From assembly GCA_001552515.1 (NCBI GenBank), contig BCRI01000068.1, positions 1 to 39,034 of the forward strand: DNA of 39,034 nucleotides, given 5' to 3'. Positions 31,381-39,034 of the stretch are shown here, piece after piece. The stretch comes from Sphaerimonospora mesophila NBRC 14179 = JCM 3151. Its GTDB lineage: Bacteria > Actinomycetota > Actinomycetes > Streptosporangiales > Streptosporangiaceae. Positions within the stretch are counted from its first letter, which is position 1; every line of letters begins with the position of its first letter. Made by a program: the position numbers and the translations under genes. The notes beneath the pieces were generated by a model. It was not told the origin of the DNA, made no database searches, and worked only from the letters and a program-made list of their open reading frames with translations.

Positions 31381-32250
31381 CTAGGCGCCTTCCTCGCGTA
31401 GGGCTCGCACCGACTCGTGCCAGGGGATGAGCAGGCGCTTGAGCGCGACCACCGATCCGTACAGCACCAGGCCGAAGGCGGCCATCAGCACGATGGAGCC
31501 GAAAAGCATGTCGATCTGAAGGTTGTTCTGGAGGTTGAGCGCGTAGCGTCCGAGCCCCTTGTCGCCGCCGAGGTACTCGCCGACGATCGCGCCGATGGTG
31601 GCGAGCACGATCGCGACCTCCATGCCCGCCAGGATGTACGCCAGGGTGTGCGGCAGATCCACCTTGCGGAACCGGTACCAGCCGCTCGCGCCGACCGAGG
31701 TGCACATCTCCTTGGTCGATCGCGGCAGCGACTGCACCCCGAACGCGGTGTTCGTCATGATCGGGAAGAACGACACGATGGCCGCCAGGGCGATCTTCGA
31801 GCCGGGCCCGAACCCGAACCAGAGCACGAACAGCGGCGCCAGCGCCACCTTGGGGGTGACCTGGGTGGCCACCACGAACGGCTTCAGGATGCGGGCGAGG
31901 ATCCGCGACTTGCCGATGAGGAAACCCAGCGTGACGCCGACGGCGATGGCGATGGCCAGTCCCGACAACGTCTCGGTGAAGGTCGCCCACACGTGGACCT
32001 CCCAGATGTACGGATCGGTCACCTGCTCCTTGAGCGCGGCCAGCACCGCCTCCGGCGTGGGCATCACGAATGGCGACAGGTCGGTGATCGCCAGGTACAG
32101 CTTCCAGCCGAAGTAGATCGCCACCAGCACCAGCGGCGTGGTCCACCACACCATCCATCGGTCGAGCGCCCGCCGCCATCGGCGTCCGGCGGCCGGGGCC
32201 GGCACGGGGGACTCTGCGTCGCTGATCGCAACGACCTGGTTCTGGCTCAT
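31381..32250 (-). CDS. ABC importer permease (SsuC/NMT1-system type)
   Basis: The 289-residue inner-membrane protein has about six hydrophobic segments (for example WMVWWTTPLVLVAIYFG near 32, then FTETLSGLAIAIAVGVTLGF, KVALAPLFVLWFGFG and AILATIGAIVGEYLGG-like stretches). The EAA-type loop that contacts the ATPase is visible around GASGWYRFRKVDLPHTLAYI. It partners with the ATPase whose gene precedes it (ATGA overlap at 32247-32250). ATG at 32250 is chosen for this coupling; an open frame further upstream belongs to the ATPase gene read in another frame. Confidence 0.9.
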   Translation of the reverse strand: MSQNQVVAISDAESPVPAPAAGRRWRRALDRWMVWWTTPLVLVAIYFGWKLYLAITDLSPFVMPTPEAVLAALKEQVTDPYIWEVHVWATFTETLSGLAIAIAVGVTLGFLIGKSRILARILKPFVVATQVTPKVALAPLFVLWFGFGPGSKIALAAIVSFFPIMTNTAFGVQSLPRSTKEMCTSVGASGWYRFRKVDLPHTLAYILAGMEVAIVLATIGAIVGEYLGGDKGLGRYALNLQNNLQIDMLFGSIVLMAAFGLVLYGSVVALKRLLIPWHESVRALREEGA

Positions 32251-33050
32251 GTCGCGGACTCCTGCGGGGTGAAGTGGTCGCTGAGGAAGTCGCGCAGCGT
32301 GGCGGCGGTGGCGAGGAACTCCGGGGTCATCGTCGCTTCGAGGCTGCGCGGGCGCGGCGTGGTGATCCGCAGGTCCTCGACCACCCGGCCGGGCGAGGCG
32401 CCCATCACGACCACCCGGTCGGCGAGGAACACGGCCTCGTGTACCGAGTGGGTCACGAAGACCACTGTCTTGCGGCGCCGCATCCAGATCCGTTGCAGTT
32501 CGAGGTTGAGCACGTCGCGGGTCTGCGCGTCGACGGCGCCGAACGGCTCGTCCATCAGGAGGATGTCCGGGTCGTAGGAGAGCGCTCGCGCGATCGCCAC
32601 CCGCTGGCGCATGCCGCCGCTGAGCTCGTGCGGAAGCTTGCCCTCGGCGTGGGAGAGCCCGACCAGCGCCAGCATCTCGGCCGCCACCCGCCGACGCTCG
32701 GCCCTGGCCATCCCGCGCACCTCCAGCGGCACCGCGACGTTGGCCAGCGCGCTGCGCCAGGGCAGCAGGTTGTGCTCCTGGAACACGAATCCGACGCTCG
32801 CCAGGATCCGGCGCCGGGCCGCCTTGGAGGCCGCGGAGACCGACTCGCCGTTGATCAGCACCTGGCCGCTCGTCGGCTGCTCCAGCCCGCCGATCATCCG
32901 CAGCAGCGTGGTCTTGCCGCATCCGGAAGGGCCGAGCAGCGCGACGAACTCGCCGTCCTCGATGGCGAGGTCGATCGTGCCGAGCGTCGGCGCCTTACCC
33001 GGGTCCGGGTCGAAGCGCTTGGTGATCCGGTCGACGTGGATCGCGGTCAT
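32247..33050 (-). CDS. ABC importer ATPase (nitrate/taurine/pyrimidine-type)
   Basis: The 267-residue protein shows all ATPase motifs: Walker A GPSGCGKTT at 40-48, Q-loop in FVFQEHNLLPWRS (about 88-100), signature LSGGMRQR at 143-150, Walker B ILLMDE at 163-168, and the switch His in VFVTHS. The LLPW and RMIGGLEQPTSG blocks are typical of the SsuB/TauB/NMT1 group. It energises uptake through the permease at 31381 and binding protein at 30223. ATG at 33050 overlaps the stop of the ThDP enzyme gene, so enzyme and importer are made together. Confidence 0.95.
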   Translation of the reverse strand: MTAIHVDRITKRFDPDPGKAPTLGTIDLAIEDGEFVALLGPSGCGKTTLLRMIGGLEQPTSGQVLINGESVSAASKAARRRILASVGFVFQEHNLLPWRSALANVAVPLEVRGMARAERRRVAAEMLALVGLSHAEGKLPHELSGGMRQRVAIARALSYDPDILLMDEPFGAVDAQTRDVLNLELQRIWMRRRKTVVFVTHSVHEAVFLADRVVVMGASPGRVVEDLRITTPRPRSLEATMTPEFLATAATLRDFLSDHFTPQESAT

Positions 33051-34837
33051 CGGGCGGCTCCGGTGGAACTCGCCCGCGCCGTCTCGACACGACCCAGATG
33101 GTCCGGCATCCAGGCGTCCACGACGGCGGGGATCCGGTCGCGTTCGACCGCTGCCCGTGCCGCGCGCAGCACCTCGCGAAGCTCACTCGGGGTGCGGGCC
33201 CGGGCGCCGTACGCACCGGCGGCCCGGGCCTCGGCGCCGTAATCCGGTGGGGGATCGATGGCGCCGCCCGTGTAGTCGCCGGCCGTCGAGGCGTAGCCGC
33301 CGGGATAGTACGAGTCGACGTGGCTGGTGCCGGTCCGGTATCCGCGGTTGTTCGCGATCACCGTGAGCACCGGTGCCGCCATTCTGGCCTGCGTCCACAG
33401 CGCGGCGCCGGACACGCCGAAGAGGTATCCGCCGTCGCCGGTCGCGCACACCGTGGGACGGTCGCCGGAGGCCAGCCGTGCGCCCATCGCGCCGGAGGTG
33501 GCCCAGCCGAGGCTCGAGCCGCCGTTCATGAACAGTGTTCCCGGCACACTGCGGTGGACCAGCCCCGCGGTGTCGCCGAGCTCCTCGATGAAGAGGTCCT
33601 CAGGCCCGATCACCTCGTTGATGGCGGTCCCGAACACGGTGGGGGTGATGACGGAGCCCGCCATCTCCAGTGCGATCCGGTCCGCCCGCAGGCGCAGGCC
33701 CTCGGCGCGCGCCCGCTCATGCCGGCGGGTGCGCTCCTCGACCCGCGCGGAGGACGCCGGATCGCGCAGCCGGCGCAGTTCCTCCAGCAACGCCGGCAGG
33801 AACGCCGCCGGGTCGGCGAAGAGGCGCAGCCGCGCGGGGAACTCGTACAGCGGGATCTCCGCGCAGATCGGATCGGTGCCGGCGACGGCGATCCACGCCC
33901 CGGCCGACGGCGCCCGGGACGCCGGGATCCAGGGGAGCGAATGGTCCAGCACCAGGATCATGTCGGCCTCGTCCACCGCCGGCGCGCCCCAGCGGGACGG
34001 ATGGTCGTCGCGGAGGTTCATCCGGTGCCGGGTGGCCGTCACGGAGACCGCGAACTCGGTGGCGAGCCGGTCGAGCGCGGCGACGGCGGACGCGTCCGTG
34101 CCGACCCGGTCGGTCAGGATCAGCGGGCGGCGCGCGGCGAGCATCCGGCGCGCGATCTCCCGGATCCCCTCCTCGTCTCCCTGGCCCAGACGGGCGACCC
34201 CGAGCCGCTCCACCGCGACCGGTGCGCCGTCGACCATGTCCTGGGCCAGCACTTCGGCGGGCACCGCCAGGTAGACAGGACCGCGTGGTGGCGTCAGCGC
34301 CACCTGCATGGCCCGGGCGAGCACAAGCCCGACATCGTCGTACGGAGCGAGCCGGTAGTCCCATTTGGTGTACTGACGGAACAGTCCGCCCTGGTCCCAG
34401 CGCTGCTGGTTCCAGAACGCCGGGCTGGTCCGGCGCAGCGGATGGGTCGCCGGATAGCCGCTGATCAGCACCAGGGGGTACTGCCCGCGCAGGGCGGTGT
34501 GCAGCTCGGCGCCGAAGTTCAACGGTCCCAGGTCCGCGTGCGCGACCACGGCGGCGGGCCGGCCGGTCACCATCGACTCGCCCATCGCGGCCGAGATGGC
34601 GACGTGCTCGTGCACGGTCATGGCCAGGCGTGGTACGGCGATGCCGTGCTGCCGGGCCTTCGCGTACGCCTCCTGGAGCGGGACCAGTTCCGAGCCGCTG
34701 CAGAACCAGAGGCGCTCCACCCCGTTGCCGGCCAGCGTACGCAGGATCACCTCCGCGACCGCGGTGCCGCGGGGACGCAGCAGGCCGGTCTCGTCCGGCG
34801 TTCCTTCCGAGTCCGGTCCGGTCTCAGTAACCGCCAT
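33047..34837 (-). CDS. Thiamine diphosphate-dependent enzyme (acetolactate synthase/benzoylformate decarboxylase type)
   Basis: The 596-residue protein has the three-domain layout of the ThDP decarboxylase family: the activating Glu77 in MTVHEHVA, a central domain with NRGY-type spacing, and the ThDP/Mg motif GDG at 467-469 to NN at 496-497. Members cleave or form C-C bonds beside a carbonyl (2-oxo acid decarboxylases, acetolactate synthases, cyclohexane-1,2-dione hydrolases). Which reaction is used here is not visible. The FCSGSELVPLQEA N-terminus differs from ordinary IlvB, and no small regulatory subunit gene follows. It is the first gene of unit F. ATG at 34837 has AAAGGA upstream, overlapping operator copy 6. 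Confidence 0.88.
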   Translation of the reverse strand: MAVTETGPDSEGTPDETGLLRPRGTAVAEVILRTLAGNGVERLWFCSGSELVPLQEAYAKARQHGIAVPRLAMTVHEHVAISAAMGESMVTGRPAAVVAHADLGPLNFGAELHTALRGQYPLVLISGYPATHPLRRTSPAFWNQQRWDQGGLFRQYTKWDYRLAPYDDVGLVLARAMQVALTPPRGPVYLAVPAEVLAQDMVDGAPVAVERLGVARLGQGDEEGIREIARRMLAARRPLILTDRVGTDASAVAALDRLATEFAVSVTATRHRMNLRDDHPSRWGAPAVDEADMILVLDHSLPWIPASRAPSAGAWIAVAGTDPICAEIPLYEFPARLRLFADPAAFLPALLEELRRLRDPASSARVEERTRRHERARAEGLRLRADRIALEMAGSVITPTVFGTAINEVIGPEDLFIEELGDTAGLVHRSVPGTLFMNGGSSLGWATSGAMGARLASGDRPTVCATGDGGYLFGVSGAALWTQARMAAPVLTVIANNRGYRTGTSHVDSYYPGGYASTAGDYTGGAIDPPPDYGAEARAAGAYGARARTPSELREVLRAARAAVERDRIPAVVDAWMPDHLGRVETARASSTGAAR

Positions 34838-34841
34838 TCGG

Positions 34842-34878
34842 ATTCCTTTCAGTGGAACGCCGTTTCATGAGTTGGAAC
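34842..34878 (-). promoter_or_regulatory. Operator copy 6, extended to four half-sites
   Basis: The 25-bp core at 34842-34866 reads, in the direction of transcription, GAAAC-GGC-GTTCC-ACTGAAA-GGAAT. Here a fourth half-site GTTCC lies N7 further upstream (34874-34878), giving the symmetric arrangement GTTCC-N7-GAAAC-N3-GTTCC-N7-GGAAT. The proximal half-site overlaps the Shine-Dalgarno of the ThDP enzyme. Confidence 0.82.
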
Positions 34879-34881
34879 GCG

Positions 34882-34910
34882 ATCCTAGGAGGGGAAGTGG
34901 AGGGCGTCAA
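34882..34910 (-). promoter_or_regulatory. Promoter of unit F
   Basis: On the - strand, TTGACG (34905-34910) and TAGGAT (34882-34887) with 17-bp spacing. The fourth operator half-site begins 3 bp after the -10. The leader is only about 40 nt long. Confidence 0.7.
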
Positions 34911-35227
34911 TAGCCGTTTTCGAAGGATTGCTCGGCCCGGGCCCATCGGACGGGGCCTGATGGGACGCTCGCTCCCGTTGTGGTCGGCCTCGGTTTGGCA
35001 TGGCCGGCCAGGCGGGCCGATGTCGTCCCCGCCGCCGTCATTGCCCTCGATGAGTGATGGCCGATGACCGTGGAAGTCGTCCAGAAAAGAGATCGGCGGT
35101 CACCGTGGGCCCTCGGCGCCAAATCAAGATCGAAAATGTGGGATTGTCTGGATGTTTTCGCATGTCAACCGGAACGTGGAGACCGGCTGGGCCGCGACCA
35201 TTTGAACTGGAATATTTCGACGACCTC
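34911..35227. other. Intergenic region between divergent units F and G
   Basis: About 320 bp separate the two divergent promoters. Base composition is more mixed than in the coding regions, especially 35070-35220. I see no convincing gene, RNA or strong hairpin and no further copy of the 25-bp operator. It could hold an activator site, but nothing specific is visible. Confidence 0.5.
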
Positions 35228-35256
35228 TTGACGCCACCCGGGCCCCACCCTAGGGT
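35228..35256 (+). promoter_or_regulatory. Promoter of unit G
   Basis: TTGACG at 35228-35233 and TAGGGT at 35251-35256 with 17-bp spacing. The operator starts 7 bp after the -10. Confidence 0.7.
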
Positions 35257-35263
35257 AGCCAGC

Positions 35264-35288
35264 ATTCCGCCACGCGGAACTCTGTTTC
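35264..35288 (+). promoter_or_regulatory. Three-half-site operator, copy 7 (reverse orientation)
   Basis: ATTCC-GCCACGC-GGAAC-TCT-GTTTC. The spacing matches the other copies, but the element is turned around relative to transcription. It ends 10 bp before the Shine-Dalgarno sequence (GGAGG at 35298-35302). Confidence 0.8.
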
Positions 35289-35309
35289 AATTCCTCCGGA
35301 GGCGCGGAA

Positions 35310-36539
35310 ATGGCGAGAAGGCTCGGTGGACTGACGGTGGCGGTTACGGCACTACCGTTGATGATCAGCGGATGCGGTGCCGGTGGATCGGGCGACTCCG
35401 GGGGCGGCGGGAATGACGGGAACGTTCCCACGAGTGTCAAACTCGGGGTGATCCAGCCGATGACCGGTGCGTTCGCCGTTCTCGGGACCGTGGTCAAGAA
35501 CTCGATGCAGGTTCAGGTCGACAAGATCAATGCTGCGGGCGGCGTCAACGGAGCGAAGCTCGAACTCGTGGTTCGGGACATGCAACTCGACCCCGCCAAA
35601 GCGGTGCAGTTCTCGAACGAATTGGCCCGCGACCCTCAGGTGAAGCTGGTCGTTGGCCCCTCGATCTCGGCCTTCTACGAGGCGGCCAAAAAGACGTTCG
35701 AGGACACCGAGATGATCAACTGCCAGCCGGCCGTGGCCAGCCAGGACTGGTCCGCCCTGAAGGTCGGCTTCCAGGCGCAGGACGAGGCGGAGACGGTGGT
35801 CGTGCGACTGCTGGAGTTCCTCCAGAGCAAGGGCGTCACCAAGGTCGGCATGGTCGAGAACAACGACGACGGCGGTCGTACCTACCACGGTCTGTTCGAG
35901 AAGCTGGCCCCGGACTATGGGGTCGCCCTTGTCGGCTGGGAGCAGTCCCGATCCGACGACCAAAGCCACCTCGCCTACGTGCAGAAGCTCATGGGCAAGG
36001 GCGCCGAGGCGATCTGGATGAGCAATGTCGCGTCCGGCGCGCTGACCGCGGCCGCCGCCGGCAAAGCCGGTTTCCAGGGGCTCCTCATCACCGGGAACGG
36101 ACTGAGTTCCCTCCCGAATATCGAGGCCACCGGAGACATGCTCGGAAAAACGGCGTTCACTGCGGGAGGGTTCTACTACGCCGCAGAGGACAAGAGTTCC
36201 TGGCCTGCGGGGTACAAAGAGTGGGCCGAAGCCCTGGACAAGCAGTTCGGCAAGGACGCCGGTCCGAAGACCGGGGTGAGCATCCTGCGCGGAGCTCCCC
36301 AGGCGGCCGACTGCGTTGCCGCGTTCTCGGCCGCGGCGGAGAAGGCGCAGTCCTTCGACCGGAAGAAACTCGCCGAGGCGATGGAGACGATCTCCATTCC
36401 CGGGAGCGAGTCGCCATCGGGCTGCGACATCCATCCCGGTGACGACCATTCCCTTTACGAGGCGAGCTGCGGACGCGTTTACATCTGGAAACAGGGAACC
36501 GGTGGCTGGGTCACTGAGGACGTCACTCCAGAGAAATAG
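35310..36539 (+). CDS. Liv-type ABC solute-binding lipoprotein 3
   Basis: The 409-residue protein has a lipoprotein signal (ISGC, Cys22) and a type-I binding fold homologous throughout to the two proteins of unit D: VKLGVIQPMTGAFAVLG, AAGGVNGAKLELVVRD, VVGPSISAFYEAA and a DDQSH block. It differs from them in a Cys pair near the C-terminus (GCDIHPGDD, then EASCGRV) that could form a disulfide. It is the first gene of unit G, 48 bp before livH, and is therefore the binding protein most directly paired with the permease. ATG at 35310 has GGAGG 7 nt upstream. Confidence 0.92.
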   Translation: MARRLGGLTVAVTALPLMISGCGAGGSGDSGGGGNDGNVPTSVKLGVIQPMTGAFAVLGTVVKNSMQVQVDKINAAGGVNGAKLELVVRDMQLDPAKAVQFSNELARDPQVKLVVGPSISAFYEAAKKTFEDTEMINCQPAVASQDWSALKVGFQAQDEAETVVVRLLEFLQSKGVTKVGMVENNDDGGRTYHGLFEKLAPDYGVALVGWEQSRSDDQSHLAYVQKLMGKGAEAIWMSNVASGALTAAAAGKAGFQGLLITGNGLSSLPNIEATGDMLGKTAFTAGGFYYAAEDKSSWPAGYKEWAEALDKQFGKDAGPKTGVSILRGAPQAADCVAAFSAAAEKAQSFDRKKLAEAMETISIPGSESPSGCDIHPGDDHSLYEASCGRVYIWKQGTGGWVTEDVTPEK

Positions 36540-36587
36540 CGGAAAGTCCGGCCCGGCGAGGAGCCGCTGACGAATGGGGAGAGTGCG

Positions 36588-37460
36588 ATGAGCGCCGACG
36601 TCGTGTACGCCGGGCTTTTCTCGGGCGCGGTCTATGCCCTCGTGGCGCTGGGGCTGACGATCATCTACAAGCCGACTCACATCCTGAACTTCGCACAGGG
36701 CCAGGCGGTCGTCCTCGGCGCCATTGTGGTCTACCAGGTGGTGACGCTCTGGGGATTGGGGTGGTGGCCGGCGCTGCTGCTGCTGTTGGTCGCGGGAGGA
36801 ATCCTGGGGGTGCTGACCGAGCGGCTCACCACCCTTCCGGCCAAACGGTCGGGATCCGTATACGGCTGGATCATCGCGTCCTTCGCCGTGACGATGGTGT
36901 TCGAGTCGGTGTTCTCCCTGAAATACATGAACGTCCCTGCGCTGACCGCCGACCCGATCCTGGGGGGCGAGGTGAGTCTCCCGGGCGGCGGCCTGAGCAC
37001 CCAGGGACTGGTCACGATCCTCGTGGCGGTCCTGGTGACCCTGGCCTACATGGCGATGCTGAGATACACGCCGCAGGGAATGGCGATCCGGGCCATGTCG
37101 CACAGTCAGGGCACCGCGCTGCTCATGGGCGTCCCGGTCGGCCGCATCGTCGTGGTCAGCTTCGTGATCGGCACGTGTGTCACGGCGCTCGCCGGCTTCC
37201 TGGCGGCGCCGGAACTGTTCATCCTGCCCACCGTCGGCCTGGTCTTCACGATCAAGGGATTCATCGCCTCGGTGATCGGGGGCCTCGGCTCTCCCCTCGG
37301 CGCCATCGTCGGCGGCTTCCTCGTCGGACTGCTGGACACCGCACTCAGGACACAGTTCAACGGCTCGGCCGGGAACTTCGCGGTGTTCACCATCCTGGCC
37401 GTCGTCCTGGTGGTCTTCCCGCGCGGACTTTTCGGTGAAAGGGACGTGACCAGAGCATGA
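36588..37460 (+). CDS. LivH-type ABC importer permease
   Basis: The 290-residue inner-membrane protein begins VVYAGLFSGAVYALVALGLT, a typical LivH N-terminus, followed by IIYKPTHILNFAQGQ, with about eight hydrophobic segments. The cytoplasmic EAA-like loop (GLGSPLGAIVGG) near residue 235 is conserved. With LivM it forms the channel for solutes delivered by the Liv-type binding proteins. Such systems carry branched-chain amino acids, amides, urea or aromatic acids, so the class alone does not name the substrate. A GGGGAG Shine-Dalgarno lies upstream of the ATG, and the stop overlaps the next start (ATGA at 37457-37460). Confidence 0.92.
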   Translation: MSADVVYAGLFSGAVYALVALGLTIIYKPTHILNFAQGQAVVLGAIVVYQVVTLWGLGWWPALLLLLVAGGILGVLTERLTTLPAKRSGSVYGWIIASFAVTMVFESVFSLKYMNVPALTADPILGGEVSLPGGGLSTQGLVTILVAVLVTLAYMAMLRYTPQGMAIRAMSHSQGTALLMGVPVGRIVVVSFVIGTCVTALAGFLAAPELFILPTVGLVFTIKGFIASVIGGLGSPLGAIVGGFLVGLLDTALRTQFNGSAGNFAVFTILAVVLVVFPRGLFGERDVTRA

Positions 37461-39034
37461 GTCAGGTAACCGACACCCCTGTGATGTCGCCGACGGCCAT
37501 GAAGACCCTGGCCGGACGACTCGGCGGGCCCATCGTGCTGGTGCTGGTCATAGCCTTGGCCCCCGTCATCGCCGCCAACACCACAGACGCGTACTACTAC
37601 GTGGGTCTGCTGTCGTTCATGTGCGTCTCGGTGATGCTGACCTTGTCGCTGAACATCGCCACCGGCTACGGGGGAATGCTGACCCTGATGCAGACGGGCC
37701 TGCAGCTGCTGGGCGGCTACTCCGTCGCGCTGTGCATGCTGCGTCTCGGCATGCCGTGGCTCGCGGCCATCGGCGTAGCGATGGTCCTGTGCCTGCTGCT
37801 GTCGTTGGCGGTCGTACTGCTCAGCCTGCGCAGCACACATCTCTACTTCGGCATGCTCACCCTGGTGGCCAACCTGGTTCTCGTCGAGATCGGGGAGGCC
37901 TGGGTCCCCGTGACCGGCGGCAACGTCGGCCTGTACGACATCTATCCGACGTTCGGTGGCGAGACGCTGTCACCGCAGGTGTTCTTCTACATCATCGCGG
38001 GGTTCGCGATCGCCGCGTACGTCATCCAGTACAACTACGTCGGCAGCACGTACGGCCGGGCCACGATGGCGATCCGCGAGTCGAACGTGACGGCCAGCAG
38101 CATGGGGATCAACCCGACCCTGATCAAGCTCCTGTGCTTCGGGCTGGCCGGAGCCATGGGCGGCGCCGCGGGCGGGCTGTTCGCACTTCAGCTCGGAGCG
38201 ATCAACCCTTCCGTGGGCCTTCTCGACAGTGGCTTGATCTTCTTCGTCGGTCTCTTCATCGGCGGCGTGGGCACGCTGATCGGCCCGGTCCTCGGCACGA
38301 TCCTCATCTCCGTGGTGGTGTCGCTGAGCCGCTTCTACCCCGGCTACAACAACCTGGTCATGGGCTTGGTGCTCCTGCTCGTCCTGGCGATCATGCCCAA
38401 GGGAATCGCGGGTACGTTCAACGCGGTCATGGACCGGCGCCGAAGCCGCGCCGACGAACCGTCCACTCCCGAGAAGACCGACGAAGTCGACGAGGCCGAC
38501 ATCCTGGCCGAGGGGGGCGCCGACGCCCAGGTCGAGCCGGGCGTGACCGCGATCGAGGCGATCGACGTCAAGAAGCACTTCGGGGGAGTCAGGGCACTGG
38601 ACGGCGTGAGCGTCCGGATCGAGACCGGCCGGATCCACGGCATCATCGGCCCCAATGGGTCGGGCAAGTCGACGCTCGTCGACTGCCTCACCCGCTTCCA
38701 GCGAGTCACCTCGGGCGAGGTGAGGATCTTCGGCGCACCGGCTCCCATGAAGCCGCACCAGGTGGCCGCGCTGGGAGTCACCCGAGTCTTTCAGATCCCC
38801 CGGCTCTTCGGCCGGGTCGGTGTGCTCGACAATGTGCTCACCGGCATGCACGGAAGGACGGGCTACGGCCTCGGCGGCGCCCTGCTGCGCAGCCCCCGCT
38901 ACCTGTCCCAGGACCGTGCTCAGCGCACGGAGGCACGCAAACTGCTGCGGTTCGCCGGGCTGGAGCATCTCCACGACCTGAACGCAGAGGCGCTGTCCCA
39001 CGGGCAGAAGCGTCTCCTCGAGGTGGTGCGAGCG
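37457..39034 (+). CDS. LivM-LivG fusion: permease joined to ATPase, 3' end outside window
   Basis: The frame is open from ATG 37457 to the last base (526 codons). Residues 1-310 form a LivM permease with about nine hydrophobic segments, including LTLSLNIATGYGGMLTL and GRATMAIRES. A charged Glu/Asp-rich linker (about 335-365) follows, and then an ATPase domain with Walker A GPNGSGKST at 398-406, the Q-loop VFQIPRLFG, and signature LSHGQKR at 513-519 just before the window edge. Separate LivM and LivG are usual; the fusion ties one ATPase to each LivM. A second ATPase (LivF) would be expected beyond the window. Codon use appears less GC-extreme than in the enzyme genes. Confidence 0.92.
   Translation, partial: MSQVTDTPVMSPTAMKTLAGRLGGPIVLVLVIALAPVIAANTTDAYYYVGLLSFMCVSVMLTLSLNIATGYGGMLTLMQTGLQLLGGYSVALCMLRLGMPWLAAIGVAMVLCLLLSLAVVLLSLRSTHLYFGMLTLVANLVLVEIGEAWVPVTGGNVGLYDIYPTFGGETLSPQVFFYIIAGFAIAAYVIQYNYVGSTYGRATMAIRESNVTASSMGINPTLIKLLCFGLAGAMGGAAGGLFALQLGAINPSVGLLDSGLIFFVGLFIGGVGTLIGPVLGTILISVVVSLSRFYPGYNNLVMGLVLLLVLAIMPKGIAGTFNAVMDRRRSRADEPSTPEKTDEVDEADILAEGGADAQVEPGVTAIEAIDVKKHFGGVRALDGVSVRIETGRIHGIIGPNGSGKSTLVDCLTRFQRVTSGEVRIFGAPAPMKPHQVAALGVTRVFQIPRLFGRVGVLDNVLTGMHGRTGYGLGGALLRSPRYLSQDRAQRTEARKLLRFAGLEHLHDLNAEALSHGQKRLLEVVRA

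Noticed and set aside
34837-34887. TPP riboswitch in front of the ThDP enzyme
   Set aside because: Only about 40 nt separate the -10 from the ATG, and that space is filled by the operator. This is too short for a thi-box, and none of its conserved blocks are seen.
34911-35227. Small genes in the divergent gap between units F and G
   Set aside because: The short open frames there have no convincing ribosome-binding site, third-position GC pattern or similarity that I recognise.

Overview
The window looks like chromosomal DNA from a high-GC actinomycete. GC-rich third codon positions, frequent GTG and TTG starts, 4-bp ATGA/GTGA gene overlaps, an MbtH protein and lipoprotein/Tat-type binding proteins all fit. 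Streptosporangiales (Nonomuraea/Streptosporangium-like) is a guess and nothing in the sequence proves it.

Left part (1-10273): the end of a small non-ribosomal peptide gene set, all on the + strand. In order: a free carrier protein cut by the window edge, a stand-alone condensation-like protein with an altered HHxxxDG motif, an MbtH protein, a stand-alone condensation protein with an intact motif, an A-PCP protein, a C-A-PCP protein, and, after a repeat-rich 466-bp gap, a second condensation-like paralogue with an altered motif. No thioesterase or reductase domain is present. A family-4 glycosyltransferase and a 96-residue protein of unknown function lie on the - strand at 10314-12022 and separate this set from the rest.

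Right part (12095-39034): a compact catabolic island of seven transcription units. (A) 12162+, a double alpha/beta hydrolase. (B) 17988 to 13977 -, a nitrilase-fold protein, an aldehyde dehydrogenase and a flavoprotein. (C) 18157 to 21472 +, a VOC protein, a flavoprotein and a VOC protein. (D) 21614 to 26490 +, two solute-binding lipoproteins, a second double alpha/beta hydrolase and a protein of unknown function. (E) 29563 to 26516 -, a SnoaL-like protein, two VOC proteins and an SDR. (F) 34837 to 29762 -, a ThDP-dependent enzyme, an NMT1/THI5-type ABC importer and a small beta-rich protein. (G) 35310 to the window end, a third solute-binding lipoprotein, LivH and a LivM-LivG fusion.

The main discovery candidate is regulatory. 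Each of these seven units, and none of the genes to the left, starts with a promoter of the type TTGAC-N17/18-TAGGNT (unit B has a weaker -35). Within 0-15 bp of the -10 this is followed by a 25-bp three-half-site element of the form GWAAC-N3-GTTYY-N7-GGAAY. The position over the start region suggests one repressor controlling the whole island; no regulator gene is visible in the window. The enzymes (two ring-dehydrogenase-type flavoproteins, four two-domain VOC proteins, four alpha/beta-hydrolase domains with His or Gly at the nucleophile elbow, a ThDP enzyme, an aldehyde dehydrogenase and a nitrilase-fold protein with Ser in place of Cys) suggest breakdown of a cyclic compound taken up by dedicated ABC importers. 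No CoA ligase, thiolase, P450 or Rieske oxygenase is seen. The substrate cannot be named from sequence.

A separate dispersed intergenic repeat (core CAAGATCAC, with an associated palindrome) occurs between 8421 and 8620, near 15440 and at 29684-29768.
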